In this document: positions 1 to 8,396 of the stretch, one piece after another
Layout of the letters: each line of letters begins with the position of its first letter
How positions within the stretch are numbered: the stretch's first letter is position 1
NCBI GenBank assembly: GCA_944321635.1
Contig: CALULY010000014.1
Location: 1 to 64,000 of the forward strand
Length of the DNA: 64,000 nt
Direction of reading: 5' to 3'
From: an uncultured Bacteroidaceae bacterium
Lineage (GTDB): Bacteria > Bacteroidota > Bacteroidia > Bacteroidales > Bacteroidaceae
Translations under genes and position numbers: made by a program
The notes under the pieces: generated by a model
Database searches by the model: none
What the model was told of the DNA's origin: nothing
The model's input: the letters and a program-made list of their open reading frames with translations, nothing else

Positions 1-68
1 GTAGCTCAGTCGGTTAGAGCATCTGACTGTTAATCAGAGGGTCGTTGGTTCAAGTCCAACCTGAAGAG
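1..68 (+). tRNA. tRNA-Asn (GTT), 5' end cut by window
   Basis: The sequence is identical to the complete tRNA-Asn copy that follows. It lacks the first six bases because the window starts inside it. The anticodon loop CTGTTAA gives anticodon GTT, and the 3' acceptor strand CTGAAGA is at 61-67. It forms a tandem pair with the next copy across a 24-base spacer. Confidence 0.95.
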
Positions 69-92
69 CAAAAAACAATGCGTGCCAGACAT

Positions 93-166
93 TCTTCAGT
101 AGCTCAGTCGGTTAGAGCATCTGACTGTTAATCAGAGGGTCGTTGGTTCAAGTCCAACCTGAAGAG
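93..166 (+). tRNA. tRNA-Asn (GTT)
   Basis: A full cloverleaf can be drawn. The acceptor stem pairs TCTTCAG (93-99) with CTGAAGA (159-165), followed by discriminator G166. The anticodon stem is TCTGA/TCAGA with loop CTGTTAA, giving GTT. The T arm contains GGTTCAAGTCC. The CCA end is not encoded in full (only CA follows). It is the second copy of a tandem pair, probably co-transcribed, with an intrinsic terminator just downstream. Confidence 0.97.
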
Positions 167-173
167 CAGAGAA

Positions 174-210
174 ATCCTGCCAGCAATGCGCTTGGCAGGA
201 TGTTTTTTTT
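174..210 (+). terminator. Intrinsic terminator after tRNA-Asn pair
   Basis: A nine-base-pair stem (174-182 with 193-201, core ATCCTGCCA) is followed by a run of eight T at 203-210. This closes the tandem tRNA-Asn unit. Confidence 0.9.
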
Positions 211-246
211 ATCCCAATCGCCATTAAGGTAAGAAGATTTGGCTCT

Positions 247-1590
247 ATGTCCTTTAGCAATGACTTGACCCAGGGCGGGGTGATGCGCAAGATGTTGCTT
301 TTCGCGCTGCCCCTCATGCTTGGCAACATCCTCCAGCAATGCTACAACATTGCCGACACGTTCATCGTAGGGCGTTATGTCGGTGCGGGTGCGCTTGCGG
401 CGGTCGGTGCGGCCTACGCGCTGATGACGTTTGTAAACTCTATGCAGTTTGGCCTTTGCATGGGCAGCGGGGTGGTCTTTTCCATGCTCTTTGGAGCAGG
501 AAGGATGGAAGATTTACGCAAAGGGGTTTTCATCTCCTTTGTGATTGTAGCGGCGGTCACGGTTTTGATAAACGTCGTGCTGCTTGTCTTCATCGATCCT
601 GTGATGCATCTGTTGAATGTCCCTGATGACGTCTATGGCATGATGCGTGATTACCTGTGGATAGTCGCTTGGGGGATGTTCTTCACGTTCCTCTACAATT
701 ATTTTTGCGCTTTGCTTCGTTCTGTGGGTGATTCTGTCACGCCGCTGCTGGTCATAATCTTTTCGTCGGCAATGAACATAGGTCTTGACATAGCCTTTGT
801 TTGCTTCTTTGATTGGGGGGTGGCCGGGGCTGCGTGGGCCACGGTGATTTCGCAGGCTGCGTCTTCGCTTTTGTTGTTCCTCCATCTGTGTTTCAGGGAA
901 AGCCGTTTGTTGCCACGAGCAAAGGATATGCGCTTTGACCGTGCTTTGTCGGGACGGATATTGTCGTTCTCGTTGCTCACCTGCTTCCAACAGTCGATAA
1001 TGAACTTCGGGATATTGCTCGTGCAAGGTCTTGTCAACAGTTTCGGGGTGGTAGTGATGGCGGCGTTTTCGGCTGCTGTCAAGATTGACACGCTTGCCTA
1101 TGTGCCGGCTCAGGACTATGGCAACGCCTTTTCCACGTTCATAGCGCAGAATTTCGGGGCGCAGCGGTTTGACCGCGTTGCCGATGGCATCAGGAAGTCA
1201 TTGCTCGTCGTCGTGTCGTTTTGCCTGGCAGTCTCGGTGGTTGTCTTTTGCGGTGCGGAGTGGATGATGTCGTTGTTCGTTCCTTCGGGTGAATGGGCGG
1301 TAGTGCAGGCTGGAGCACAATACCTGCGCATCGAGGGGGCGTTTTATGTCGGCATAGGGTTGCTGTTCCTTTTCTACGGCTACTACCGTGCCATTGCCCG
1401 CCCAGGTTTCTCCGTGGTGCTGACAGTGGTGTCCCTCGGCACACGTGTGGTGCTGGCATACGCGCTTGCCTCCGTGCCATCTGTCGGAGTGCTCGGCATC
1501 TGGTGGTCGGTGCCTGTTGGTTGGCTGCTGGCGGACTTGCTTGGCTTTGCGTTTTACCGCCGTTTGTCGCCGGCCGGCATAGCCAAGTAG
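247..1590 (+). CDS. MATE family multidrug/Na+ efflux transporter
   Basis: This 447-residue integral membrane protein has about twelve hydrophobic segments. Its opening (LLFALPLMLGNILQQCYNIAD, then TFIVGRYVG) is characteristic of the NorM/DinF branch of the MATE family. Members export cationic drugs or metabolites across the inner membrane in exchange for Na+ or H+. The fold is two bundles of six helices, and a second-half match (SFSLLTCFQQSIMNFG) starts near residue 240. Its length is normal for the family. It stands alone between the tRNA-Asn terminator and a bidirectional terminator shared with efp. The substrate cannot be inferred. The ATG at 247 is the first in frame, and the next methionine (residue 13, also before the first helix) would also serve. 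Confidence 0.9.
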   Translation: MSFSNDLTQGGVMRKMLLFALPLMLGNILQQCYNIADTFIVGRYVGAGALAAVGAAYALMTFVNSMQFGLCMGSGVVFSMLFGAGRMEDLRKGVFISFVIVAAVTVLINVVLLVFIDPVMHLLNVPDDVYGMMRDYLWIVAWGMFFTFLYNYFCALLRSVGDSVTPLLVIIFSSAMNIGLDIAFVCFFDWGVAGAAWATVISQAASSLLLFLHLCFRESRLLPRAKDMRFDRALSGRILSFSLLTCFQQSIMNFGILLVQGLVNSFGVVVMAAFSAAVKIDTLAYVPAQDYGNAFSTFIAQNFGAQRFDRVADGIRKSLLVVVSFCLAVSVVVFCGAEWMMSLFVPSGEWAVVQAGAQYLRIEGAFYVGIGLLFLFYGYYRAIARPGFSVVLTVVSLGTRVVLAYALASVPSVGVLGIWWSVPVGWLLADLLGFAFYRRLSPAGIAK

Positions 1591-1612
1591 ACCGGCTGCA
1601 TCATGCCTGGTA

Positions 1613-1667
1613 GCAATAAAAATGCTGCCCGCCATCCTGTCGTGGTGGCGGGCAGCATCTGGTTTTA
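1613..1667. terminator. Bidirectional terminator between MATE gene and efp
   Basis: A perfect 13-bp stem (1622-1634 with 1646-1658, core GCTGCCCGCC) has an A-run on its left and GGTTTT on its right. It can stop transcription from both convergent genes. Confidence 0.85.
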
Positions 1668-1682
1668 TCAAGTCTTGTCCGT

Positions 1683-2249
1683 TCAGACTTTGACCCTGTT
1701 GACATAAGAGCCGTCGCGGGTGTCGACTTCGATAGTCTCTCCCTCGTTGATGAACAGGGGCACGCGCACGATTGCGCCGGTCTCAAGCGTGGCGGGCTTG
1801 GTCGCGTTGGTTGCAGTGTCTCCCTTGACGCCAGGCTCTGAGTAGGTGATCTTGAGTTGCACCTTGACCGGCAGGTCGGCAAAGAGGATGGTGTCGGTCG
1901 AAGCGTCAGAAACGACATCTACCACCATGCCTTCCTTGAGGAAGTCAACACCGTTGATGAGTGCCTTGTCGATGATTATGTCATCCCAAGTCTCCTGATT
2001 GAGGAAGTGGTAGTGGTCGCCCTCGTTGTAGGAGAACTGGTACGGGCGGCGTTCCACCCTCACATCTTCGAGGCGCTCGCCTATGTTGAAGCGGCGTTCA
2101 AGCACGCGGCCTGTCACGACATCTTTCAACTTGGTGCGCATGATGGTGTTGCCTTTTCCTGGTTTGACGTGCAAGAACTCGATGCAGAAGTACAATTTGC
2201 CGTCCAGACGGATGCAAGTCCCGTTTTTGATGTCTTGTGAATTTATCAT
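1683..2249 (-). CDS. efp: Elongation factor P
   Basis: EF-P binds between the P and E sites of stalled ribosomes and promotes peptide-bond formation at consecutive prolines. The 188-residue length and three beta-barrel domains are as expected: a KOW-like domain at residues 1-64, then two OB domains, with the C-terminal signature ETIEVDTRDGSYVNRVKV. The tip of the domain I loop reads KPGKG with Lys32 at the modification site, so a lysine rather than an arginine modification route is predicted. It is transcribed from its own promoter and divergent from rpmH, so two translation genes share one 200-bp control region. Confidence 0.97.
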   Translation of the reverse strand: MINSQDIKNGTCIRLDGKLYFCIEFLHVKPGKGNTIMRTKLKDVVTGRVLERRFNIGERLEDVRVERRPYQFSYNEGDHYHFLNQETWDDIIIDKALINGVDFLKEGMVVDVVSDASTDTILFADLPVKVQLKITYSEPGVKGDTATNATKPATLETGAIVRVPLFINEGETIEVDTRDGSYVNRVKV

Positions 2250-2311
2250 AAACAGTGGGTTATTGTTGATTATTTGTTATAGCTAAACAGCAGTCATTTC
2301 TGACACAGCCG

Positions 2312-2342
2312 CAAAGGTAATCCAATCGTACAAAAAGCACAA
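2312..2342 (-). promoter_or_regulatory. Promoter of efp
   Basis: Read on the minus strand there is a -33 TTG (complement at 2340-2342), a 20-bp spacer and a -7 box TACCTTTG (complement at 2312-2319). This matches the Bacteroides consensus. The transcript leader would be about 55 bases. Confidence 0.7.
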
Positions 2343-2369
2343 AAGAATGCTGCAAAAATGATGCTCGGG

Positions 2370-2400
2370 TTGTATGGTATTGAAAATAGACCTATCTTTG
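2370..2400 (+). promoter_or_regulatory. Promoter of rpmH
   Basis: TTG at 2370-2372, a 20-bp spacer and TATCTTTG at 2393-2400 fit the Bacteroides primary-sigma consensus. It lies back-to-back with the efp promoter and about 48 bases before the rpmH start codon. Confidence 0.75.
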
Positions 2401-2447
2401 CACCCAACTTGTTGTCGAGAGTAATAATATAAAACAATACAAGCGTT

Positions 2448-2609
2448 ATGAAAAGAACATATCAACCATCAAACCGCAAGAGGAAGAACAAACACGGCTT
2501 CCGTGAAAGAATGTCTACCGCCAACGGACGTCGCGTCTTGGCATCCCGCCGCGCAAAAGGCAGGAGGAAATTGACTGTTTCTGACGAATACGTGGGCGTT
2601 AAGAAATAA
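2448..2609 (+). CDS. rpmH: 50S ribosomal protein L34
   Basis: This 53-residue, very basic protein begins [18 protein letters not shown] and continues with [22 protein letters not shown], which is the L34 signature. L34 binds 23S rRNA in the large subunit. The gene is complete, has its own promoter, and is followed by a strong terminator. In many bacteria rpmH sits next to rnpA and dnaA, but here neither is present and the neighbours are efp and a minus-strand operon. Confidence 0.97.
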   Translation: MKRTYQPSNRKRKNKHGFRERMSTANGRRVLASRRAKGRRKLTVSDEYVGVKK

Positions 2610-2633
2610 CGGTCGCCAGAGAAGCATAGAACG

Positions 2634-2663
2634 AGGCGTGGTGCGATGCACCGCGCCTTTTTT
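2634..2663 (+). terminator. Intrinsic terminator of rpmH
   Basis: An 11-bp stem (2634-2644 with 2648-2658, one G-T pair) with a three-base loop is followed by a T run to 2663. Confidence 0.88.
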
Positions 2664-2750
2664 GTTTACCGGCAGGCTGAATTCATCGAGCCCGCAAGCG
2701 TAAAATTTGCAAATAAACGATGCGGCGCAGGGGCTATAAAGGAACTGCCA

Positions 2751-2833
2751 AAAACATCGTATGTTCCCGCCCGGAACATCCTACCTTTTTGGCAAAATCA
2801 TTGTATGTTTCCACCAAAATCATCGTATGCAAA
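2751..2833. repeat. Family B array 1: four 22-bp units with CATnnnATG core
   Basis: CAT triplets occur at exactly 2755, 2777, 2799 and 2821. Three of them read CATCGTATG or CATTGTATG inside an A-rich/T-rich dyad of form AAAnCATnnnATGnTTT. The second unit (CATCCTACC) is decayed but keeps the phase. The array sits between the convergent ends of rpmH and the minus-strand lipoprotein operon. No ORF, tRNA or terminator explains it. Similar arrays are at 13653-13735 and 17394-17477. Confidence 0.85.
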
Positions 2834-2888
2834 TCGCGCCAGCATCCCTTGCCGCCGCGATCATGCCAGAAGCCCGTCCAGATTGCGT

Positions 2889-3536
2889 TCAGCGCGTGGC
2901 GAATGCATTGCGCACCCACCCGTCCTCGGTGTTGATGTAGATGGCGACAGAGTCCGTCGCCCCGTCGCGGAACTCGGCGAGTTGCAACGAGAGGTATGCG
3001 GTCTTGGTGTAGGCTGGATAGTCGCCCTCGTCATCATGGTGCAGCTTGACCATCGCGTTGGCAGTGCCTGCCTCCTTGCCGTCGTTGACAAAACGGAACT
3101 CGTGCTGCTTGTCCTTGGCCATGACTCCAAGCTCGATGTTCACAAAGTCGCCGCGTTTCCACACCTTGCGCACTTCCACGGGATCCGTTGAGAAGCCTCC
3201 CGCCACGCTGCTCGCGGGGATTGTCCTGGCGCAATATACGCTGGCGAGCGTGTAGATGTCTGCCGTCCCGTAGGTGCCTTGCGATGGCATCGTCAGCGGC
3301 AAGTAGTCTGTCACGACGCGATAATGCCCCTCTTGCCCCACACGTGTGTTTGTGTAGTCCTGGTTGACGGCGAATGTCGCCCCGTCATCCGTGATGAGTG
3401 TCTCGATGTTGCCGCCGGCACCTGCGCCCACGGTCGCAAATTCCCTCACCACGGATGGGTAGGTGTAGTCGTCTTCGTCTTTGCCGCACGCGGCCATGAG
3501 CATGGCTGCGGCCAATATTGGTGCAATGAGTCTCAT
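2889..3536 (-). CDS. NigD-like lipoprotein
   Basis: The 215-residue product has a lipoprotein signal peptide (MRLIAPILAAAMLMAACG, Cys17 predicted to be lipidated). It is then a beta-rich domain of the type seen in Bacteroidota NigD-like proteins, with a C-terminal strand pattern around LSLQLAEFRDGATDSV and a final aromatic segment. NigD was first seen in bacteriocin loci, but homologues are widespread envelope proteins of unknown biochemical role. The start chosen at 3536 is preceded by a 17-residue in-frame extension without signal character. Its ATG overlaps the stop of the upstream acyltransferase gene in an ATGA arrangement, so translation is probably coupled. It is the last gene of the ddl block. 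The family call rests on overall pattern only. Confidence 0.6.
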   Translation of the reverse strand: MRLIAPILAAAMLMAACGKDEDDYTYPSVVREFATVGAGAGGNIETLITDDGATFAVNQDYTNTRVGQEGHYRVVTDYLPLTMPSQGTYGTADIYTLASVYCARTIPASSVAGGFSTDPVEVRKVWKRGDFVNIELGVMAKDKQHEFRFVNDGKEAGTANAMVKLHHDDEGDYPAYTKTAYLSLQLAEFRDGATDSVAIYINTEDGWVRNAFATR

Positions 3537-4681
3537 TGAGCATTCAGTTTGTTGATGACCGGGTGCATATACATATTGAGGATGCAATGCTTTAGGAATG
3601 CCTCGTCTTTGTCGGGAATGCCGATCTTGTCAAGCTGCCCTTGCAGGTAGGCCTCAAACTTTTGGCGATCACTCTCGGTGTATTGGCCGGCGAACCGCCG
3701 CGAACCCTCAATCATGTCACACGCCACGTAGTTGCAGGGATAGATGACATAGTTGCGATGGATTTCCCTCGTCATCCATTCGGTTATCTCCTTGAACATC
3801 TCGGGTTTGCCCATCCCGTCGGGCAGTTGCGCCAGCATGGTGTTGAGCGGCGTTCCCGTGACATAACGGATGCGGCCTTTCTGCCCGCTTATGCCGATGG
3901 ACATATTCTGTATGTCGTCCTTGGCCTCTTTCTTGTAGGCGGGATTGTCGCGTTTCAGTTGCATCTCCTGCGCCTTGAGGTAGTCGCACGGGTCGAATTC
4001 GTAGGATATCGTGAGCGGCACGATGTCAAGCCTGGCCAGCGATGCCTTGATGTCGTGCCCGCCGCCAAGGGACAACATCTTGATGACGCTCTCCTGTGTC
4101 TCGTCGCTCGCGTCTTTTGCCCGCCCCTCACGTTGGGCGATCCAGATGGATTGGCGCTTGTCCTTGATGGTGTGGTGGATATATGCCGACAGTTCCATCG
4201 AGGCATTGAGCTGTTGGCGCATGGCCAATCCGCGCTTGACGATGAATGCTTTGTTGAGCCGCACGAAGTTGCGTATCCAAGGATATATGAGCAGATTGTC
4301 GCCGATTGCTATCTCAACGGTGTCGAGCCCCTGCTCAAGCAGTTTAATGGACAGGAGTGCAGAGTCGAGCACTATGTCCCTGTGGTTGGAAATGTAGATG
4401 TGTGCGGCATCTTTGTTGGGTATGGACGTGATGTCGAGTGCTACCTCGTCGGTGCACCTTTTGATGAGGTTGGTCACGATGGGGTAGCAGATGCGCTCCT
4501 GGAACTGCCGCACCGTGTCGCATGACTTCATGACGGCGGCGATTGTGGCGAATGGTATCCCCCCGCTGATTGCGGACACCGACCTCTGGAAATGCTCGTC
4601 CGCGACGAGTGCATCGACCGTTTGCTTCACTTCCGTGTTGTCAAAGGCCCGGATGTCATCGAAGTTTGTGGTTGCGTCCAT
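3533..4681 (-). CDS. PlsC/PlsB-like acyltransferase
   Basis: This 382-residue protein has the glycerolipid acyltransferase landmarks. The block SNHRDIVLDS has His100, but five residues rather than the classical four separate it from the following Asp, although Asp102 is also near. A second block, REGRAKDA, corresponds to the phosphate-binding EGxRS-like motif. The expected role is transfer of an acyl chain to glycerol phosphate, lysophosphatidate or a related acceptor at the inner face of the membrane. There is no signal peptide or clear transmembrane segment. It lies 13 bp downstream of ddl and overlaps the next lipoprotein gene by 4 bp, so it belongs to the envelope block. The acyl acceptor is not predictable. 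Confidence 0.75.
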   Translation of the reverse strand: MDATTNFDDIRAFDNTEVKQTVDALVADEHFQRSVSAISGGIPFATIAAVMKSCDTVRQFQERICYPIVTNLIKRCTDEVALDITSIPNKDAAHIYISNHRDIVLDSALLSIKLLEQGLDTVEIAIGDNLLIYPWIRNFVRLNKAFIVKRGLAMRQQLNASMELSAYIHHTIKDKRQSIWIAQREGRAKDASDETQESVIKMLSLGGGHDIKASLARLDIVPLTISYEFDPCDYLKAQEMQLKRDNPAYKKEAKDDIQNMSIGISGQKGRIRYVTGTPLNTMLAQLPDGMGKPEMFKEITEWMTREIHRNYVIYPCNYVACDMIEGSRRFAGQYTESDRQKFEAYLQGQLDKIGIPDKDEAFLKHCILNMYMHPVINKLNAQ

Positions 4682-4694
4682 GATTGTGGATGGT

Positions 4695-5675
4695 TTAGCG
4701 TTTGAGATTGTCCTCGATTATGTCAGACATCACGTCTTTGATGTCCAGACCTGCCGCCCTGACTTGTTGCGGGATGAAGCTCGTTTTGGTCATCCCTGGC
4801 GTGGTGTTTACTTCGAGCAGGTTGATTTTCTCGCCTTCTGTGACGATGTAGTCAACACGGACGATGCCCTTGCAGCCGAGTATGTCATAGATTGCCATCG
4901 TGAGTTTCTGCACGCGGCTTGCGAGGTCGTCGCTGATGCGGGCGGGAGTTATCTCCTCGACCTGTCCGTTGTATTTGGCATCATAGTCGAAGAATTCGTT
5001 CTTTGTGACCACTTCTGTCACAGGCAGCACGGTGGCCTTTCCCTTTGTGCGATAGCAGCCGCAAGTCAGTTCCATGCCAGGCATGAATGATTCCACGACG
5101 ACTTCATCTGACTCGTGGTGCGCCTTTTCGATGGCGGCTTGCAGTTCTTCTGCCTTTTTCACCTTGGTCACGCCGAAGCTTGACCCTCCGAGGTTAGGTT
5201 TGACGAAGCATGGCAGCCCGATGCGGTCTATTATGTCTTCGGTCGCGGCCGCCTGTCCTTTGCGTATGCACAAAGATTCGGCAATCCTCACCCCGAATGC
5301 TTGTAGGTAGTGGTTGCAGACAAATTTGTCATAGGTCATCGCGCTGGCAAGCACTCCACAGCATGAGTATGGGATGCCAAGCATCTCAAAGTAGCCTTGC
5401 AGCAGACCGTCCTCGCCAGGTGTCCCGTGGATGGTGATGTAAGCAAAGTCAAATTTGACCTTTTGCCCGGCGAGTGTGAAGCTGAAATCATTCTTGTCGA
5501 TGTCGGCTGCTTCCTGCCCGTCGATGATGACCTTCCAATCCGACTTGTGCATTTTGACTATGTAGGTGTCGTAGACATCGCGGTCAATGAATGAGTATAT
5601 GCCTTTTGCGCTCTCCATCGATACGCCGCACTCTGAGGTGTCTCCGCCGGCGACGATTGCTACCTTCCGTTTCAT
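4695..5675 (-). CDS. ddl: D-alanine--D-alanine ligase
   Basis: This 326-residue ATP-grasp enzyme makes the D-Ala-D-Ala dipeptide for peptidoglycan precursors in the cytoplasm. The N-terminal GGDTSECGVSMESA and the ITIHGTPGEDGLLQGYFE block match the Bacteroidota branch of Ddl. FVKPNLGGSSFGVTKV is the ATP-binding loop region, and LEVNTTPGMTKTSFIPQQ is the C-terminal metal and substrate motif. The start codon overlaps the rluD stop (ATGA), which implies coupling. The rluD-ddl-acyltransferase order is one I know from related genomes. Confidence 0.96.
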   Translation of the reverse strand: MKRKVAIVAGGDTSECGVSMESAKGIYSFIDRDVYDTYIVKMHKSDWKVIIDGQEAADIDKNDFSFTLAGQKVKFDFAYITIHGTPGEDGLLQGYFEMLGIPYSCCGVLASAMTYDKFVCNHYLQAFGVRIAESLCIRKGQAAATEDIIDRIGLPCFVKPNLGGSSFGVTKVKKAEELQAAIEKAHHESDEVVVESFMPGMELTCGCYRTKGKATVLPVTEVVTKNEFFDYDAKYNGQVEEITPARISDDLASRVQKLTMAIYDILGCKGIVRVDYIVTEGEKINLLEVNTTPGMTKTSFIPQQVRAAGLDIKDVMSDIIEDNLKR

Positions 5676-6772
5676 GTCGTTTCCCTGTTAGATGTGTAGT
5701 CCCTCCACTTGGCAAGCAGCAGCTCCATGTCTTCGGGCAACGGCGAGGTGAAAAACATCTCTTTGCCCGTGGTGGGGTGCGTGAACCCCAGGGTCATCGC
5801 ATGGAGTGCCTGCCTGGGACAGATGGAGAAACAGTTGTTGATGAATTGTTTGTACTTGTTGAATGTAGTCCCGCGCAGGATTTGGTCGCCCCCGTAGCGT
5901 ATGTCATTGAACAATGGATGCCCGATGTGTCTCATGTGGACACGGATTTGGTGCGTCCTGCCGGTTTCAAGGATGCACTCGACGAGGGTGACGTAACCGA
6001 ATTTTTCTATCGTTCGGTAGTGCGTTACGGCGTGTTTGCCTATTGCCGGGTCGCTTGAGACCGTCATCAGCATCCTTTCCCTCGGGTCTCTGGTGATGTT
6101 GCCAGTGATTGTCCCGTCGGCGGGATCTGGTGTCCCCCACACAAGGGCGCGGTACATCCGTTTGGTGGTCTTGTTGAAAAATTGCAGGCCTATGTTTGTC
6201 TTCGCCTCAGCTGTCTTGGCCACAACGAGCAGCCCCGAGGTGTCTTTGTCGATGCGGTGCACCAGACCGACTTGCGGGTCGTTGGGGTCGTAATCGGGAT
6301 CGTTCCTCAGATGCCACGCGATTGCATTGACCAGCGTCCCGTGGTAGTTGCCGCAGCCAGGATGCACGACCATGCCAGGAGCTTTGTTGACCACAATGAC
6401 TTGGTCGTCCTCATATACTATGTCAAGAGGTATGTCTTCAGGAACAATGTCATTGTCATATTTTGGCCGGTCAAGCATCAGAGTGATGGTTTCCCCGCCC
6501 TTTATCTTGTAGCTGCTTTTGACCGGTTTGCCGTCTGCGAAGATAAATCCTGCATCCGCCGCTTGTTGTATGCGGTTGCGTGATGAGTTGGTGAGCCTCT
6601 CGGCAAGGAATTTGTCAACTCTCATGGGCTTTTGCCCTGCATCGACTGTCACCTTGAAGTGCTCGTACAGTCCGTTGCCCCCGCCCTCGTCCTCTGGCGC
6701 GATGTCGAGGTCGTCCAGGTCATCCAGGTCCTGATAGTTGATGTCGTCCATTCCGCTACTCATCTGAACCAT
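5672..6772 (-). CDS. rluD: RluA/RluD family pseudouridine synthase
   Basis: This 366-residue enzyme has an acidic N-terminal tail (residues 1-33), an S4 RNA-binding domain (about 49-100) and a synthase domain. The catalytic motif HRIDKDTSGLLV starts at residue 172, with Asp175 as nucleophile. RluD modifies 23S rRNA helix 69 uridines, and other family members modify different sites, so RluD is the likely rather than certain assignment. Its start overlaps the PASTA gene by 13 bp and its stop overlaps ddl by 4 bp. Downstream methionines at residues 4 and 8 are possible alternative starts that would remove the overlap with the PASTA gene. Confidence 0.92.
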   Translation of the reverse strand: MVQMSSGMDDINYQDLDDLDDLDIAPEDEGGGNGLYEHFKVTVDAGQKPMRVDKFLAERLTNSSRNRIQQAADAGFIFADGKPVKSSYKIKGGETITLMLDRPKYDNDIVPEDIPLDIVYEDDQVIVVNKAPGMVVHPGCGNYHGTLVNAIAWHLRNDPDYDPNDPQVGLVHRIDKDTSGLLVVAKTAEAKTNIGLQFFNKTTKRMYRALVWGTPDPADGTITGNITRDPRERMLMTVSSDPAIGKHAVTHYRTIEKFGYVTLVECILETGRTHQIRVHMRHIGHPLFNDIRYGGDQILRGTTFNKYKQFINNCFSICPRQALHAMTLGFTHPTTGKEMFFTSPLPEDMELLLAKWRDYTSNRETT

Positions 6773-7401
6773 GAATTGTCGTCGAGTTCCGATGCCGCGT
6801 CTTCGATGTCGGTGGCTGTGAAGTCGTTTTCAAACGTCGTTGCCCCCTCACCCATTCCGGCGACAATCACAAGGGTAGCTCCCTCGGGGATGGAAGAATT
6901 GCGCTTCAGCTCCGTGCCGTTGAATTTGACACCTACCACCCAGTCTTGCGCGGCATCTGCCACAAACTCGGTCTCTCCCAACTTGAATCCTGCCGCCTTC
7001 AGACGTGCTTCGGCTTCGCGCAGGGAAGAGTTGTCGATTATGTCTGGCACTTTTATCAATGGCACCTTGTTGCTGCTGATGGTGAGGTAGATGGTGCGCC
7101 CCTCTTTGACCTTGCTTCCAGCGGCCGGGGTGTTTTGCAGCACACGGTAGGCTGGCATCCCCTTGATATAGCTTGAATCGGTGACGGTGAAAGCCAACCC
7201 CCTCGCACGCAGCACCTCCGAAGCCTCGTTCAGGGACATCCCGTAGAGGTCGGGCACTTCGACGCTGTGTCCGTGCCTTGTGTAGCTGTCGAGCCACTGG
7301 AATGTCACGACCAATGCCACAACGACAAAGGCAATCATCCCGATGATGTTCAGCCAGAAGAATTTGTTGCTTTTGAACGAAAAAAACTCTTTAACCGTCA
7401 T
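6760..7401 (-). CDS. Membrane-anchored PASTA-domain protein
   Basis: The 213-residue protein has a short cytoplasmic start, one transmembrane helix (about residues 15-37) and two extracytoplasmic PASTA repeats (about 47-113 and 115-183). The repeat openings are VEVPDLYGMSLNEA and IKVPDIIDNSSLREA. PASTA domains bind peptidoglycan or beta-lactams in Ser/Thr kinases and some penicillin-binding proteins. Here no kinase or transpeptidase domain is attached. It heads the rluD-ddl-acyltransferase block, which points to cell-wall related work in the periplasm. The partner is unknown. Confidence 0.88.
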   Translation of the reverse strand: MTVKEFFSFKSNKFFWLNIIGMIAFVVVALVVTFQWLDSYTRHGHSVEVPDLYGMSLNEASEVLRARGLAFTVTDSSYIKGMPAYRVLQNTPAAGSKVKEGRTIYLTISSNKVPLIKVPDIIDNSSLREAEARLKAAGFKLGETEFVADAAQDWVVGVKFNGTELKRNSSIPEGATLVIVAGMGEGATTFENDFTATDIEDAASELDDNSWFR

Positions 7402-7489
7402 CTTTCCCGTGTTGTTTGTTGTTCTTGTTGCGGAGGCTTGATGTCCCCGCGCCGCCTATTGGAGCCGTGGCGCGCGGCATCGTCATCCG

Positions 7490-8374
7490 TCAGTCCTTGT
7501 ATATCTCCTTTTTGCCAGCAAGCAGCGTGTTGCGCATCAACGAGACGATAGTCATAGGCCCGACCCCGCCCGGGACGGGAGTGATGTATGAACACTTGGG
7601 GGCAACTTCGTCAAACTTGACATCACCCTTCAACTTGAATCCTGATTTTGTCAACGTCGATGGCACGCGTGTAGTCCCCACGTCGATGATGACAGCACCG
7701 TCCTTAACCATGTCCGCCGTCACGAATTCCGGAGAGCCGAGTGCGGCGATGATGATGTCGGCGCGGCGGCATTCGTCGGCGATGTCCTTAGTGCGGCTGT
7801 GGCAGACGGTGACAGTGCAGTCGCCGGGATAGGCCTTGCGCATCATGAGTGCTGCCATAGGCTTGCCGACAATGTTGCTGCGGCCGAGGATGACGCACTT
7901 CTTGCCACGTGTCTCTATGTTGTAGCGCGAAATCAGTTCGATGATGCCGTTGGGGGTCGCCGAGATGTAGCATGGCAGTCCGATGGACATCCTCCCCACG
8001 TTGATAGGGTGGAAGCCGTCAACATCTTTCCTGTAATCGATTGCTTCGATCACTTTGTCCTCGGAGATATGTTTTGGCAAAGGCAATTGCACGATGAACC
8101 CGTCCACATCGTCGTCCTCATTGAGCTCTCGCACCTTGTCGAGCAGCTCCTGTTCGCTGACCGTGTCCTCAAAACGGACGAGCGTGGACTTGAAACCGCA
8201 CACCTCGCACGCCTTGACCTTGGCAGCCACGTAGGTCTCGCTTCCCCCATCGTGCCCGACGAGTATGGCTGCAAGGTGCGGCCGCTTGCCGCCTGCCGCG
8301 ATGATTTGTTTGACCTCTTCGGCTATCTCTTTCTTGATTTGCTCGGCTACCGCCTTTCCGTCTATGATTGTCAT
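7490..8374 (-). CDS. folD: Methylenetetrahydrofolate dehydrogenase/cyclohydrolase
   Basis: FolD interconverts 5,10-methylene-, methenyl- and 10-formyl-tetrahydrofolate in the cytoplasm. At 294 residues the protein is standard length. It carries the catalytic-lysine segment [13 protein letters not shown], the NADP-binding signature [14 protein letters not shown] and the C-terminal [10 protein letters not shown] motif. It starts 22 bp after ffh and is probably co-transcribed with it. The 88-bp gap to the PASTA gene has no clear terminator, so readthrough into the ddl block is possible. Confidence 0.96.
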   Translation of the reverse strand: MTIIDGKAVAEQIKKEIAEEVKQIIAAGGKRPHLAAILVGHDGGSETYVAAKVKACEVCGFKSTLVRFEDTVSEQELLDKVRELNEDDDVDGFIVQLPLPKHISEDKVIEAIDYRKDVDGFHPINVGRMSIGLPCYISATPNGIIELISRYNIETRGKKCVILGRSNIVGKPMAALMMRKAYPGDCTVTVCHSRTKDIADECRRADIIIAALGSPEFVTADMVKDGAVIIDVGTTRVPSTLTKSGFKLKGDVKFDEVAPKCSYITPVPGGVGPMTIVSLMRNTLLAGKKEIYKD

Positions 8375-8396
8375 CTTGTGCCTCCTGTCGTTTGGT

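Noticed and set aside
2250-2447. Chromosome origin next to rpmH
   Set aside because: rpmH often marks oriC, but there is no dnaA, rnpA or cluster of DnaA boxes here, and two ordinary promoters explain the region.
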